Positions 1-12,820 of a stretch of DNA of 64,000 nt are shown here, in pieces. Numbering within the stretch: the stretch's first letter is position 1; the number at the start of each line of letters is the position of its first letter. This stretch comes from Metopolophium dirhodum (taxonomy: Eukaryota > Arthropoda > Insecta > Hemiptera > Aphididae): contig NC_083560.1 of assembly GCF_019925205.1 (NCBI RefSeq), positions 126,577,062 through 126,641,061 of the forward strand, given 5' to 3'. The notes under the pieces are model-generated. The model did no database searches. It saw only the letters and a program-made list of their open reading frames with translations, and had not been told where the DNA came from. Made by a program: the position numbers and the translations under genes.

Positions 1-1850
1 TTCGCTGTGGCCTGACAACGTTCTGAAAAGATTTTATGAGATTTTTTTCCACGCAAACGGCATGCACAATACACATATACAATACAATTATTCCGATTTC
101 AAATCCCAGATCTTGGCCTCTTGTTTAGGTACTTCGGTTTTGACCTAACGTGATAACTGATAAGTATCAACAGTTGTAGGTATAGGTAATAATGAATAAA
201 TAAATCATAATGCAATATTATTATTCAGAACGCTGAACACGTGGCTCAAAACGGCTATCGATTGTGTATTCACTATACAGAATTGTTCTTTTATCGAACG
301 ACATTTGATTTTTGGAAAATGTTATAGGTGACGGTTAAGTATCAAGCAACACCTAAAGTTGGGTCGGATGATAAAATATAAACTCATTCATGTTTTCAGG
401 TTAGGGTTACCAGCTATATAATAACATAACCTTTTCTATTTATCGAACGTGCGTTCTTCGATAATATAATAGAATCACCCTGTGTATAAGACTGCCGTGC
501 ACAATAAAACCGTCCTAACGACTTAAAACGGTTGAAATGAATCACGTACGCACACCCACACACACACACCTACCCCACACATGGGAATGCATCAAGGGTC
601 AACTACGTATGACGAAGACGAAGGATGGGGAGAGCGGGTAAAACCCAATTTGCCACCCCTCATCATTACATACACGTGTAGGACGTAGGTGTACCCCTTG
701 GAGTGACCAAGCTTTTTTTTCACTCGAACAAATAATTTGAAAATACACCCACCCGACCACTTTCATTTTTTGTTGTAAAAATAACGTTTGGCTGGCTACA
801 GTATTTTGTAAAAAATATTTTATATTGTAAAATACTCGTGATATTGATCTTTAACAAGCCATCCACGCACGATTCGCAGTTTGGATAACAGTCACATTAT
901 TTTCGGCATGTACATATAATAGTAGTCTACTGTTAATAGTACTACATTGATAGTTCTTAATCAACATTGTAATTTGATTACCTACAATAAAAGAAAAAAA
1001 ATAATTCTGTGATAACATTTTTATTCATTAGTAAGCAGCAGTGACATTATATCATTAAGAAAAATTGTTTCCTTTCTTAAGTAAATACAAATTTATTTAT
1101 TTAATTCTCCAAGAAACTCATTTTCAACGACGAAAGCGTTTTTAACGAAATCACTTTTAATAAAAAAAAAATTATTTTCTAGTATTAAAGAGTTAATTAA
1201 AAATAATATTTTCAGTGCCACTTGTCCCTATTTCTCAGGATTTTTCTTATTATTGCATCTGTGATTCCTTTACATAATACACTAACACAAAATATATATT
1301 CTCAGCAAGTTGTGGAGGATGCGTATCTCTAATAATAATAACAATATTTGTTGAAAGCACGTTAAATAATTCCGGTGTAATTTTTTTTTTAAATATCAAT
1401 AACTTTATTGAATTAATTGAGGGATATATTTTCCCAATATAACGTCTCTATATTGAATAAGTAATAACAATTAATTATGCAGCTCGCGTAGTTTACGCTT
1501 GACCCCATCAACGAAACACACATTTCATAAAATAAAAAAGTGTTCGCATACGATAAAGTACATTTAGTTAATTAAACTGAAGTAAATGATGTCTACATTT
1601 TATCCATCTCGTTTCGGAAAGAAAATTATAATGTATTCAACAAAAAGTTAAATACATATTTGAGTTTTATTACCATAAAAATATGATAATATTATGTTTG
1701 ACTATAATATAGGTAGTAACTATATTATTATTATTAGTATTATTAACTAGGTATAGAAATACGTACGTACTGTTGCGATTAATTGAAGCTATTATTGTGA
1801 GAGTGAGACTATATAGGAAACATATATTTTAATTTTTAATTTTACTAGTT
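1..1850. other. AT-rich intergenic sequence, no gene seen
   Basis: Reading both strands shows no long open frame or recognisable protein remnant. There is a short CA-rich microsatellite near 545-575 and many homopolymer A/T runs. The 600-715 stretch is less AT-rich but has no coding signal. Confidence 0.6.
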
Positions 1851-1950
1851 TTTGAAACATCAACAACTATGGTCATTAGCATTTTGTGGGAGTTACGGTT
1901 ATTCGGGGGGGAGTATACGGTTAATGTGGGGGATTACGGTTAATTTTGAG
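1851..1950 (-). repeat. Short retroposon-like 3' tail, related to the one at 28.5 kb
   Basis: The plus-strand block CAACAACTATGGTCATTA followed by a G-rich run (TTCGGGGGGGAG) resembles 28518-28580 (CAACAACTGGGGTCATTA, then GTGTGGGGGAGGG). Both are probably relics of the 3' end of the same LINE/SINE family read on the minus strand. Here no clean poly(A) end remains, so the boundaries are approximate. Confidence 0.3.
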
Positions 1951-3554
1951 CAGAAATACATAATATTATTATGATAAATGCAACAGAAATATTAAGATAT
2001 TGACAATACAGGGAGCGATTATGTGCGAATTAATTTGTCTAAACGAGTGTAAGATTTATTTAAAAGATAATATTTAAGTTCATCGTCATCGTTCCACTTA
2101 TAAGTCCAACTAAATATTCTCTCGTTATAGGTTAAGATGTACCTTATCGTATCTATACGCATAACAATAAGTCGAAAACACTGAAAGGCCACCTTTCGCT
2201 CGTTTCGTTTGAAACATTTCTGCAAAATATACACTTAAACACTGTAACAATAGACAAGTGTAGTACATCTGTTGCGAATCCACGCGCGTCGGTATTTGGG
2301 GCCATAATATATAATATATTGTACCATATAAATGACGTACAGTATACACATATTAGTGTTGTGTTGTGCGGACGCTGAAAAATTGGCGAGAACTATGTAA
2401 AGAACGTTGCCCACAAGTCGAACGGTCGAATTTAATCTCGGCATAGCTGGGTCAGAAACCCATGAATGTGTGTGGGTGGGTGGGTGTGTGTAAGTGCACT
2501 GGCATATTACGTATACGATGACTGGTATATTATAGCAGCCTCTCTGGCTACGTTCTAATATTATTATATATAATATTTCGTCACGTCCGGATAAGTCGAC
2601 GCCACGACACGGTTAACGGCTTATATTTTAAAATTATTATTTTATCGAGTGACCCGGAATCACGAATATGGCATATCATGGTTTATACATAATATAGGTA
2701 ATACATAATGTACAATGCTTATGCCTATGACGTAATATACTGTGGCCAGTGGCGTAGTTTTAATAGTCAATTGTCACTCGGTGAACTTCTGAGGAGGACT
2801 TCGACGCGTAAGTGTATAATTTTGTTTAATTGAAAAGCGGACGGATACCTATAACTTATGACCATTTAATATATTCTCTAAAAAATCACTATATAATATA
2901 ATGGGGGGGGGGGGAGGGGGAGTAAACTAAAATTTAGCACTAAGACTAATCGTATTTTATCACGTCCTGTAGTCGGGAGTTCGCTCTCTATAATATAATA
3001 TAGTCAAACAAAATGTACTAATATCAAACATGTCCAATGGCGTCATTTTTTTTTTTTTTTTGGGGTGGGGAAGTATTTGGCAATCTCATTTTGTCAGTCA
3101 TTTATTTACATCAACCCTAAGTCACCACGTTAAAAAATGTGTGATATGAAGTCTTACTTTTCATGTCATTGTCATAATTGATATTAACTGATAAACAATA
3201 AAATTTGTAATTATTTTATATTTTAATTAGGTACTGATTATACGTGATAACCGACTATGGGCGCTGCACCGTGTCCTAGTTCAGGTACTTGGCGGGCGCT
3301 CACATAATATTAGACACACACTACTAGATACAACTACACACAGCAAAGTGCGTACAAGTTTGCAGTTTCTAACATCCAAGGACATCTTCAAGTAAATTCT
3401 ATGAGGAGGAGGTGATAATATAAAGCAAGTATATGAAAAAAAAGACATAAAACAAAACAAATTAACTTATATTGACAGAAATATAGATCACCACACAGCG
3501 GACGGCTTCCCAAGGAGTAAGGACGTGTCAGCTAATACAGTAATCAAAGTGTAA
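1951..3554. other. AT-rich intergenic sequence with microsatellite and G-run
   Basis: No gene is visible. It contains a TG/TGGG microsatellite around 2465-2492, a run of 12 G, one A and 5 G at 2903-2920 (potential for G-quadruplex formation or polymerase slippage), and a T-run near 3047-3060. Words such as CAGTGGCGTAG at about 2751 resemble hAT element ends, but no partner end was found. Confidence 0.5.
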
Positions 3555-4658
3555 TTTTAAAATATTTTTGAGCTATTTATAGACATTCGAGTTTTTTTCT
3601 AGAAATATCGATTAAAATGTTTCCTTGGTCAAAATATTTAAAAATATAATTCAATGTTCCTCATCAGTTGTTATTATAGCTAATTAAACATATTATCAAA
3701 GATAAGTACCTACATAATATTATCATAATATACATGATTATTTTAACATGTATTTGAAGTTCAAATTTTGACAAAATCACGAACGTATTGTACGATTTAT
3801 CATTGAATTCAAATTTGACACATACCTATACGTTACTGCAATTTACTTAATAACGAGGTTGTCATATACTGTACTGTATAGAGTGGTTTTCTACTTCCCC
3901 TCCTTTTAAAATTATATTTCAATACTCACTCGCTGGCATTGTGGTAATAGATCTAGATTATACGATTTTATGCCACTTTATTAAAATAATCGATTGAAGA
4001 AAATGAACAGTTCATCATTTAAAACATGCGATAACCAAATATCTAACCAAAATAGTTTATTGCAGACTAGTACATATTATAATATAACATATTAATATTG
4101 TCGTATACCTATCTGTTGAAGGTACACAAAATAATAGATGACAATAAAATTCACACTATTATATAATCGGGTGCTTTTAACTTGGGTAATTTGTTTCATA
4201 TAAAATATATTATTATTTTTTAATTAGTTAGCGCATACAACAATATGTAATTTATATTGTGACGTGATAAAGCATGGCAAAATAATAATGATAATATTAT
4301 TTTTTAGGTGTGATATCATATTAAGCGAGCTGGGTGTTTAGCTTTTATACTAATTTATATCATAGTTAAAGGACTGCATTTTTACGACGCTGTTGTAAGA
4401 ATATCTAGGTATCGGACCATAATTAATTGTCAAATGATGTGTAGTAAATAATATATTATCACACTAAAATACATAGTTGCAATAGTCACGATCGGACGTC
4501 GCTGGCCAAAATAAAAATATGACCACCGTGTTTACGTCGTATGGACAATTTGTTTATTATACGATTCTATTGTTGGGAAGAATATTAATTAATTGAATAT
4601 CTTACGAGTGCCGTCTGTAGATGTCACTTTATCTTGGGAACAAACCGTATTGCGTATT

Positions 4659-4879
4659 ATGGCAGAGGCTGACAAACCGAGCATTGAAAATCAAACGACT
4701 CAAAATCGCGTAAACGTATCGGGTGGTCTTACCATCAGTTTGCGGCCAAGTTGAAATAAGTCGCTTGTGGTTTCTGTGTCACCGGTCTTGGCAGAAGCGG
4801 AACAGCAGGCCACATGTGGACCACGTCGAACAGCACCGAACTTGACTCAGTCAATAGCACTCAGTGAGATACCTTTAAA
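4659..4879 (+). pseudogene. Decayed Arg/Ser-rich RS-unit ORF, copy 1
   Basis: The ATG at 4659 lies in the same context as the starts of copies 2 and 3 (TATTATGG, then a Met-Ala/Asp-Glu-Ala-Asp type N-terminus). The frame reads about 31 residues (an Ala-Glu-Ala-Asp-Lys start and a Val-Ser-Gly-Gly-Leu segment) and stops at 4752-4754. The whole Arg/Ser and acidic middle present in copies 2 and 3 is missing. Similarity resumes near 4790 with the block for Thr-Ser-Asn-Ser-type residues and the terminal ACTCAGTGAGATACCT, which matches the end of copy 3. So this is an internally deleted, non-functional copy. Confidence is for homology, not function. Confidence 0.6.
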
Positions 4880-4969
4880 TCGAGCTTGGTGGTCCCATCC
4901 GTCCTCCTTCTAAATCGAAGAATGCCACCTCTCCAATTTGCGTTTGTTGACCAGACGTGTTCAATCGTA

Positions 4970-4975
4970 AATAAA
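4970..4975 (+). promoter_or_regulatory. Polyadenylation signal AATAAA of RS copy 1
   Basis: AATAAA sits in the context AATCGTAAATAAATAT, which recurs about 90-100 bp beyond the ORF end in the other two ORF copies. Confidence 0.4.
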
Positions 4976-5044
4976 TATCCATATTATTAAAAAACTAAAT
5001 ACCAAATCGTGTATTATTCCCTCGTTGGGATTATACAAAAAACA

Positions 5045-5964
5045 ATTAGGTAGGACTAAGGTTGGTTTAATAGGTGTAACATTCTGTGGAGAGGCTGGTT
5101 ATGACCATACGAGGTGAGATGGGTAGGGATAGAGAAAAGAGAATGGTGTCTCGTAGAGTAGTAGGGAACGCGAAATTAAACAGACTAGTAAGTCGGGAGA
5201 GTCGATAGAACCGTTGAGTAGTGATGTGAAGAACCTTAGGTCAGCGTGATTACGGCGTGAGGCCAGAGTTGGGATATTGAGAGTGGAGCGGATAACGGTA
5301 TAATCATGAGGTGCGTGTTCAATATTCAATAAAAAGGCAATAAAAGATAGGAAACGATTTTGTACTCGTTCTAGGCGCAATTGATCACAGGCCAGATATG
5401 GAAACCAAACGACCGATCCGTATTCAAGGATGGAACGTACAAGGCTGAAGTAGAGGGTACGGAGACAGGTGGCGGTGGTGTTTGAAGGAGAGGGTGGGTG
5501 ATAGATAAAAGCCTAGGTCTTTGATAGGATGAACGCGTAGGAGGGGGGGAGCTACCAAGGTAGTATGAGTGTTATGGGACTACATATCCTACAGAAAGTC
5601 ATAGAGTGACATTTGTCCAAGTTGAGGGTTAGGTTAAGGTGTCACGTCCAATCGAAGAAGCCATCCAGTTCAGCTTGTAATAAAAGGCAGTCAGCGGGGG
5701 AGTTAATTTTACAAAAAAAATTCATGTCATCAGCAAATAGTATAAAATAGTACCAAATAGTACCTTGGCAAAAGAGAAACACTTATTTATTGAATTTACA
5801 AATATGATAAAAAGAAGAGGACTCAGATGACCTCCCTGTGGAACACCCGAGGAGATTACAGATAATTCTGAAACGGCTCCGTTTAGCTTAACAAATTGTC
5901 TACGAGATTTTAAGTAGGATATGAGCCAGGAGTTGAAAGGATGTATCATTATTAATTGAACCAT
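5045..5964 (-). pseudogene. LINE (non-LTR retrotransposon) reverse transcriptase, 5'-truncated and frameshifted
   Basis: On the minus strand the segment 5964-5722 encodes a typical LINE RT palm segment with SGVPQGGHLSPLLFIIFVNSI-like residues (GVPQG, then LSPLLF). A +1 shift near 5740 is needed to continue into the catalytic FADD motif (Leu-Phe-Ala-Asp-Asp), followed by a W..-stop-HLNL segment and an LDKCHSMTF block. The last part, to about 5099, reads SLVRSILEYGSVVW and then LERVQNRFLSFIAF, a conserved C-terminal region of Jockey-superfamily/CR1-like LINEs. There are at least three in-frame stops and one frameshift, so it is dead. Upstream of 5964 nothing matches RT, consistent with the usual 5' truncation of LINE insertions. 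The family (Jockey versus CR1-like) is not certain. Confidence 0.85.
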
Positions 5965-6763
5965 TTATTTTACTAATCTAATTATCAAACTGACAAATTC
6001 GAATAATTTAAAATTTTTTTGTATACATATAAAATGTTTTATATTTCGTTTAAAATAAATTATTAACCTAAAAATTATTCACCTTTTAATTTATTTATCG
6101 AATTGTACTGATAAATCGGAATTTGAATAAAAGTATTTACCTTTCTTAGTTTTTTTTTTTTAGTATCTTACATAGTACTTACAATTTTCTTATAATCTTA
6201 TCAGACTTATGCTTAAATTTTATTCAAGAAGCCTCTCCCCTCTTCCTTGTAAATATATTCTGGATCCTCGCCAGGACACAACTACACACAACATAGTGTG
6301 TATAAGTGTGCGGTGTGGTGGTTACGACACTTAAGAATTATTATATCCTTAGTGTCTTAGAATAATGCAAACTAAAGAGCCTTTATATATTAGAGAGTTG
6401 CCAACTCGGTGAACATTTTATATTGGCTGGCTGTTATCATTGATTATGGACGCCATTTTTCGTCCAAATTTGTATATATTTTACCAATGTTAAATACATT
6501 AATAATTGTCAATTGTTTTTACATTACAATTTAATTTTGTATTATTATTTATTTTTTACATGGTTTTGTTGCATAATTATATTGTACTCGTATGTGTTGT
6601 ATTATACGTATTGTATTGCAGACTACAGTTATGCATTATAAGTTAAGATAAAGATATTTATATACATACATATACACCTACCTAGTTAGTATATCCATAT
6701 TGTAATGTACAATAATTTATTATTTTAATTGTTGTTATGCAGTAAGCATATTTGTTTTATATG
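5965..6763. other. AT-rich intergenic sequence
   Basis: No coding remnant was found. A segment near 6270-6330 (ACACAACTACACACAACATA, then GTGCGGTG) resembles 3310-3370, so a short dispersed repeat is likely present twice. Confidence 0.45.
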
Positions 6764-7252
6764 TCTATACTATAAGAGTCTGCTGCGCAAAATAGTAGTG
6801 GTTGGACCTCTCTTTCCCACAACAATTTGACTGATAACGTTGTCTCTTTTCAACATAAAGTGCACGTGCAAGACTCAGCAGTGCAGTCAACTGTGTTTTT
6901 AATTATTTACATTTTATTACCCAAAGGAAGATCTGGCTGCTTGAATAAGTACAATGTGCATGTATATGTGCATCGTACGTCAGGTACTTTAGATACCTAG
7001 GTACCTTAGGTCCCGTTTTACAATCATAGTTTAAATCTCGGTTACGCTTAACCCACTGATTTTACCAGCCGAATTCGGTGGTTTAACCTTAGTTTAGCTA
7101 TTGTGATACGGGCTCTTATAATATTATAGTTATTTGTTGTTTGTAAGCTCCTTGACATCGTTCGAAGGTACATAACAATGAGGCACGTTTCTATATAGAA
7201 GTTCAAAAAAGTTAATCTTTTACACGGGCTACGCCGGACGGGACAGCTATAG
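6764..7252 (+). mobile_element. Possible non-autonomous Helitron-like element
   Basis: The left end begins TCTATACTATAAGAGTCTGC after an A/T-rich flank, similar to Helitron 5' ends that start with TC. The right end has ACGGGCTACGCCGGACGGG followed by ACAGCTATAG, resembling insect Helitron 3' ends (GC-rich short hairpin, then a CTRR-type terminus), though the CTAG is imperfect. There is no protein-coding content. It is a candidate only, because Helitrons make no target duplication to confirm the ends. Confidence 0.3.
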
Positions 7253-9706
7253 TTTTTTATAAACCGTCTAGTAAATAATAGTATTCCCTATTTTATTCTT
7301 TTTACGTTTAAAAAAAACCGCGGAAATTGTAGACGAAACATGGCTGCTATCTCATCAGTTGGCTACTCTCTTATTATCTAGGCTCTCTAGTACAAACTAT
7401 TGGTACCAAAACGTTACAACACCCACATCAGAATATTTGATAAGTTCTATTCACTAAACATAATCTTTATATTATATAATGAAAACTATTATGTTCCATT
7501 TCCGTTATTAATTATTTTTAACCATAGAGACAAGTTTTGGTGGAAGTTATTAATAGTAGTTTATTTGTGTTGAGGTGCCTATAGTACCTACACATTTTCT
7601 ATCAAATATTTTACAAAATAGGTAATATTTAATACTTCCAAATTTAAACAGTTTTAATCAATTTCGGAAAAATCTTCATCTGCCGTGAGTAAATGGCGTA
7701 AATGTTTCAATGGTGACTCCATTTGCAGGTGACGTCACGAAGTCTCATGAAATAATAATATAAATATGGCGATCGTCGTCTGGGTAGGTATCTAAATGAA
7801 TGAGCCATGAAGACACTAAACACCATTAACATTTTGATGGTCATACTAGTGTATTTAGTTGTACTTAGTGCACATGAATAATATTATCTGTGTTAGGATA
7901 TTTTGTGTCTTTGGACGTAGAAACGGAGTTGCACACTTGCACACGTGTTTGCGATGATATATATTATATACCTATGTTGTACACGTATAATAAATCATCG
8001 TGTCGTAGTAGCTAGAATGGGTTATAACTCGTTGTATTTATATAATAATATGTTCGTATCCAGAGCATGTAATTATATACAGACATCCTAAGACGCTAAA
8101 TCCCAATTAACTTTAAATTACACACCTCTTGGTGATATTATTTACACGTACTTTGACCTGATACCACAAGGCAGACAATTTTAACCCCCGAGCAACAACA
8201 ATACCGAGCTGCAGGTTTTTAGTTTCTGCCAAACTTAAGCATAGATTAGTACATAGGTGATATTTTAAAATATTCCATTCGGGTTAATATTTTAAGTTTT
8301 GTACTTAGACATTGCAGTTGACGTGTTTTAATGTAAAATTAATGTGTTTTGAATATATTTTATTAATTTGGTTTTTGGATGTCTGAGGGTATATGTAATT
8401 TGAGACGCATCTAAAAATATATTTTTTTTATATATCATTTTGGGCAGATTAATAAAATTAATATTAAGGATTGGTGCAAGTCACGTGTCGTTTCTTTTTA
8501 CATATTTTGGCACAAATTACAAGCGAGTACCTATTAAAATTGGCGTAAAATAGTATTCCACCCTATACCTACCACCCATATGAATATTCTATAACAAACA
8601 CGTTGAACGCGGGTTCAATTTTTGAGTGTGTAAACTTTTTCAGGAAAATATGACAATGCGTATAATATTATTATATTTTGGTACTGTTAACCGACTCCTC
8701 GAGCTTGTAAATATTGACCACGAAGGGTCAGTCGCGTATGGGTACTTATATAATATTATTATGTAAAGGTAAATGGGTTTGCACCTCTATTTTCGTCGTA
8801 AAATAACCTAAATTTTGGTAAACCGACTCGTTTGGCGTTTTAAAAAAAAAAAAATGAAAATAATTTTCGTAGTTTGTTTTCAAGTTGTGGTCGGTTGGTG
8901 TGAGTGTGTGTACGAATGTGATACGATTTGCGGAGTATTTTACAACACTATTTAGTGTTTATGATAAATATTATGGAGGAAAAATCATTTTTGATCGTTA
9001 ATTCTCATTTGTGACGAGAGAGGGAAATAATTTGTGTGGGTTCATTATTATAATAAAATGTGTAACGGTGGTAAAAAACACTTCGTACACTCTACGCGGA
9101 AAAATCTGCTGAGTGGAAAAAAAAAGCAACCATGAAAAGTTTGATATACTATTCATTTAACAATGCTGTAAGTTTTTATTATGTAGGTACGGTAAATCAT
9201 AAGTATATACCATTACTACCGTGTACTACATAATATAGGTACATATAGGTACCTACTGCAGTCGTAATATTGAATTAGTCCTCGTGCTCATAGGACTTGT
9301 CCGCAATTAAAAACAATTTTAAACGGTCGTTTCTGAAATGATTAATAGGTAATATTATTATTTTAGTACCTAAACCCCGTCGACATTGCTTTACCATTAG
9401 CTATAATATTACCTAGGTACATAAAGTATTTTATTGTTCTGTTTTTTTTTTAAATTCTGAGCGAAGCGATTAATCATTAATGTATTGATTTTCCAGTAAT
9501 ATGTGTGTATTTTTATTTTTATTTTTTGTGTCCTTCATCACCTTTCGGCATAGTAAAAATGCTTTGATCGTTCGATTTTCTACTTGAGCATGTTTTCTTG
9601 TAGAAAAGTAAGTCTAGTTGGTACTTTGGGGGGTAAAAAGTAAAAAATTCTTATTAGGTAGTTTTCAAGAACGCGTCATGGGTGAAAATAAATAAAGAAC
9701 CATTTT
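7253..9706. other. AT-rich intergenic sequence, no gene seen
   Basis: No long open frame or recognisable protein relic was found on either strand. Short repeats and low-complexity A/T runs dominate. AATTCTGAGCGAAGCG occurs just inside a neighbouring repeat around 9455. Confidence 0.45.
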
Positions 9707-9770
9707 AATGGATGTGTTAAATTTAAATCCAATGATATAAAACATTGTACACGAAAAACAATTTTGAGCG
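9707..9770 (+). repeat. TTCTGAGCGGAG-family repeat end
   Basis: This stretch contains the chain AATGGATGTGTTAAATTT, then CAATGATATAAAACATTG, then ACGAAAAACAATTTTGAGCG. The same chain recurs at 12821-12895 (reverse), 17440-17500, 23465-23530 and 60581-60660. It is a conserved end of an abundant dispersed aphid-type repeat; internal sequence probably continues to about 10440 in a degraded form. Confidence 0.6.
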
Positions 9771-10689
9771 ATGACTATCAGCCTGTAATATTTATTTTAT
9801 GATATTTTATGATAATTGTGGTGAAAATAATTGGTTTACTAATAGGTACTATTAAGCACTAATACAGTTAGTTAAATTAATTTTTGCCGAAAAAATTGCA
9901 TTTTAAAATTTTATTGTGTGTATAAAGTATAATAATAATACCTATATTTTAAATGATTGAAGTACCCACGAACAATATTTTTAAATTACAATAAAATAAT
10001 TAACATCGTTATTTTTGGTTGTAATTTGTAAATTAATCCAAATTTTACCTTAAAATATCTGTAAAAAAAAAACTGTGTTCATATATTTTTTAGATTATTT
10101 GGTTACAGAATGAACTATTTATAAGAGTTCTTATTTTCAATGTCAATCTTTAGTTAAAAAAATTTAACATTTTTTAATTTTTTTAACAGCAAAATATTTT
10201 AAACATTTTTGAAATTTTGATAAAGTTTTTTAGAATTTTAATTTAATTATCTATAAAAAAAATCGAGCTTCTAAACCTTTAATTTTTCTTAGATGTTATT
10301 ATAACTGCTTTTTAGGAACCTCGCATCACGTTTCAAGCCTTTCATATCGACAAAAAAAAATGTAATTGATAATTAGATTTAGAAAAAAAATTCAAATTTC
10401 AAATGTCTATAAAAACCTAACTTAAAACGAGTCAAAAGATTTTGAAAATATTATCATGTCCACTTGAAATCTACTTTATATTAGAGTGACTTTTCTATAA
10501 TATTTTTTTAACTAACTAATTAATTTACCGTTTCTCGTTTGTAAAATCTCGAACCACGATAAATAATAATCATTTGTGGTTTGACTGAACTATTTCGTAT
10601 ATCCTATAGTTTACTAATATCAATTGACAAAAACCCGAAATAATTAAGTTATTTACCGGCAGTTATGTTTACGATTCAGTATTTACTGT
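9771..10689. other. Low-complexity AT-rich sequence, probably repeat-derived
   Basis: There is no coding content. Stretches such as TTTTAATTTAATTATCTATAA and long A/T runs resemble the interior of the dispersed repeat that starts at 9707, but the similarity is too diluted to draw an end. Confidence 0.4.
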
Positions 10690-11263
10690 AATATTATCAA
10701 GGCTGGGAATTTACGAGTTAAAAAGTTAAAGTTAAGTTAAAAAGTTAATTTTATTTTAACTTTTTAACTTAACTAGTTACTTTTGGGTTTTCGTTAATTT
10801 AACTGTTAACTTACTAAATTTCTTTCTTAATTAACGTAAAATTAACGAATTAATTTTTTCATTTTAAGAAGTAAGTTAAGTAAATTTATTTTGTTTTTAA
10901 TTTTATAATATTTCGCTATTTCAGTCTATTTCGTTTTCAAGTCAAAAAATATGTATCGTAAATTGTTTAAAGTTAAAAATGTAAATCATTCGAATCAACT
11001 TATATGGAAATACTGTATGAAGTATTAACACTATATCCTATAATTTAGTTTTGGGTTGGAAAAAAATTAAGTACGCTAGCGTTGTATAAATAAATTAACC
11101 TTTTTTAGCTTAATAAAAAGTTAACAAAAAGTGTGTATTAACTTTTAACTTAACTGAGTTAACCTATAGTCAAATTAACTTTTAACTTTTTGTTATTGGT
11201 GCATATTAACTTAACTTAACTGAGTTAAAAAAAATCATTAACTTGCCCAGCCTTGAATATTAT
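10690..11263. mobile_element. hAT-type MITE with 8-bp target duplication
   Basis: Terminal inverted repeats start CAAGGCTGGG at 10698 and end CCCAGCCTTG at 11255. Both sides are flanked by the identical 8-mer AATATTAT (10690-10697 and 11256-11263). An 8-bp duplication and a CArGGCTGGG-like end are typical of hAT-superfamily non-autonomous elements. The 558-bp interior has no open frame and is built of inverted runs of GTTAAAAAGTTAA / TTAACTTAAC words, so a transcript would fold strongly. It must have been moved by a transposase supplied elsewhere. Confidence 0.85.
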
Positions 11264-12101
11264 ACCATAGTCCATAACATATTATACACAGTCATGCGTA
11301 TATTAATAGAATATTCTATTCACTATTTCACTAGATAGGTTAGATACCTAACCTATCCTTTATTCTGTTTCCTTGAAATCTCCGTTTAATTACCCTTTTA
11401 ACCCTTTTATACGACCATTTAACCCTTATTATGATTTCACTTTTATTATCCGTGATAAAATCAATATGGCTGTAATAGGATTATCACACGATTGGGCATA
11501 AAACACTTTTTTTACGACACGATTGAGCCAATTTGTCAGCGGATCGTGGGATATAATATAGAAATATAAAATAAATCCTTCTCGATGGAGCATAAAATAA
11601 TTTATCAATTTTGCCATCTGCCATGTCAAACGATTCTGAAATGTATTATACAAAAAATATTGAATGAATAATAATTACAATAATACAAGACGTTTGGTAT
11701 GAATTAAAAAAAAACCAATATTTTATTGTTGTAGTCACAATCGTGATATTATCGTTGATATTAATAATAATAAATAATCAGGCTAGATTACTGCATATTG
11801 TAATGTTTACGTCACTATAGGTGATCGAACACTCATTACCCTTAATCTGAATTACTTTTAGTTATTTACCTTGACAACTTTAAAACCCATATTGTGTATT
11901 TCAGACTAGAATGCCAAGTGTTTAAGTGGGTTTTTCGAGTTTATAACGATCATACTGACGGAGAAAACTTACATTGTAATTATTACAATGCAAGTATATT
12001 TGACATACCTAATTTATAAATAGATAAATATAAATTATAATAATAATTATGCGTTATAATATTTTCAATAAGTACGGGTTTATTATATTATGATACCTAT
12101 C
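11264..12101. other. AT-rich intergenic sequence with small palindrome
   Basis: No gene was found. A perfect short palindrome GATAGGTTAG / CTAACCTATC with a 4-base loop lies at about 11333-11356. Confidence 0.45.
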
Positions 12102-12413
12102 GTCGTTCAGGGGATCAAACGTCCTATGTGCATAATTTATGGGTTTGAGGTTTTGGTATCCCTGGATTCAGAAAAAAATTAGCTATTTATTTACAAAATT
12201 TCCTATGTGATATCTGCATCGTAAAATTAATGAAAAATAATAAATAAATTATCCTATGTAATATATAGAAAAATCCTACTATATGTTACCAACTATACCT
12301 AAATCATTTATGAAATAACTCCTAGGTGATTCCTTTATTTAAAACGTTTTTTTTTTGTGAAAAACTACACTTTTTTCACATAGGAGGTTTGTTCCCGTGA
12401 AGGCGTGAACGAC
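12102..12413. mobile_element. Candidate foldback/MITE with TCCTATGTG subrepeats
   Basis: The left side GTCGTTCAGGGGATCAAAC and TCCTATGTG pair with the right side CACATAGGAGGTTTGTTCCC and TGAACGAC in inverted orientation. Between them TCCTATGTGATATC-like words recur about four times. I could not find a clear target duplication, so the exact ends are uncertain. Confidence 0.4.
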
Positions 12414-12820
12414 AAAATGCTGTGTGTAATAATACCTTGTATATTATCATCGAAAATACGTGAAAATAATAATATTAGATGTTAATATTAGACAAAATGT
12501 CTGTTTAAATGAACATAGCAACATAATCGCTCAAAACATTCTATGCTCAATGATCGTGTTTCTAAAAAGGTAAATTCACAATTATTGCATAAGAGTAACA
12601 ATTTTAATTATTTTGTTGTAATTTAAAAATATTATTTGCGGGTACTTGAAACTCTTATACAATATAATATTTTATACACACAATGACATTTTCAAATTCA
12701 ATTTTCTTTGAAAAAACTAATCCAACCTACTATAATATTAGCCATAAATGTCCAATAGTAAAATAAATTGCAATAATATCATAAAATATACTTTGTAATA
12801 CAGTCTGATAGACCATTTTC

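Larger units (their letters stand above)
3555..5045 (+). mobile_element. RS unit, copy 1 (dispersed repeat with decayed Arg/Ser ORF)
   Basis: This stretch matches, block by block and in order, the reverse complement of 24200-26010 (copy 2) and parts of 61003-63230 (copy 3). Shared landmarks are AGAGTGGTTTTCTACTTCC (near 3880), the TAGATCTAGATTATACGATT block (near 3950), CTTTTATACTAATTTATATC (near 4340), TGACCACCGTGTTT (near 4520), the frame start at 4659 and an AATCGTAAATAAATAT tail near 4963. Copy 1 ends where the LINE pseudogene begins at about 5045, so its downstream part is cut off or was never present. It could be an unclassified transposable element or a repeatedly duplicated host locus; the sequence does not decide between these. 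Confidence 0.65.

Noticed and set aside
11333..11356. Perfect 10-bp palindrome with 4-base loop as a terminator or regulatory site
   Set aside because: Short palindromes are expected by chance in 64 kb of AT-rich DNA, and no gene is nearby.
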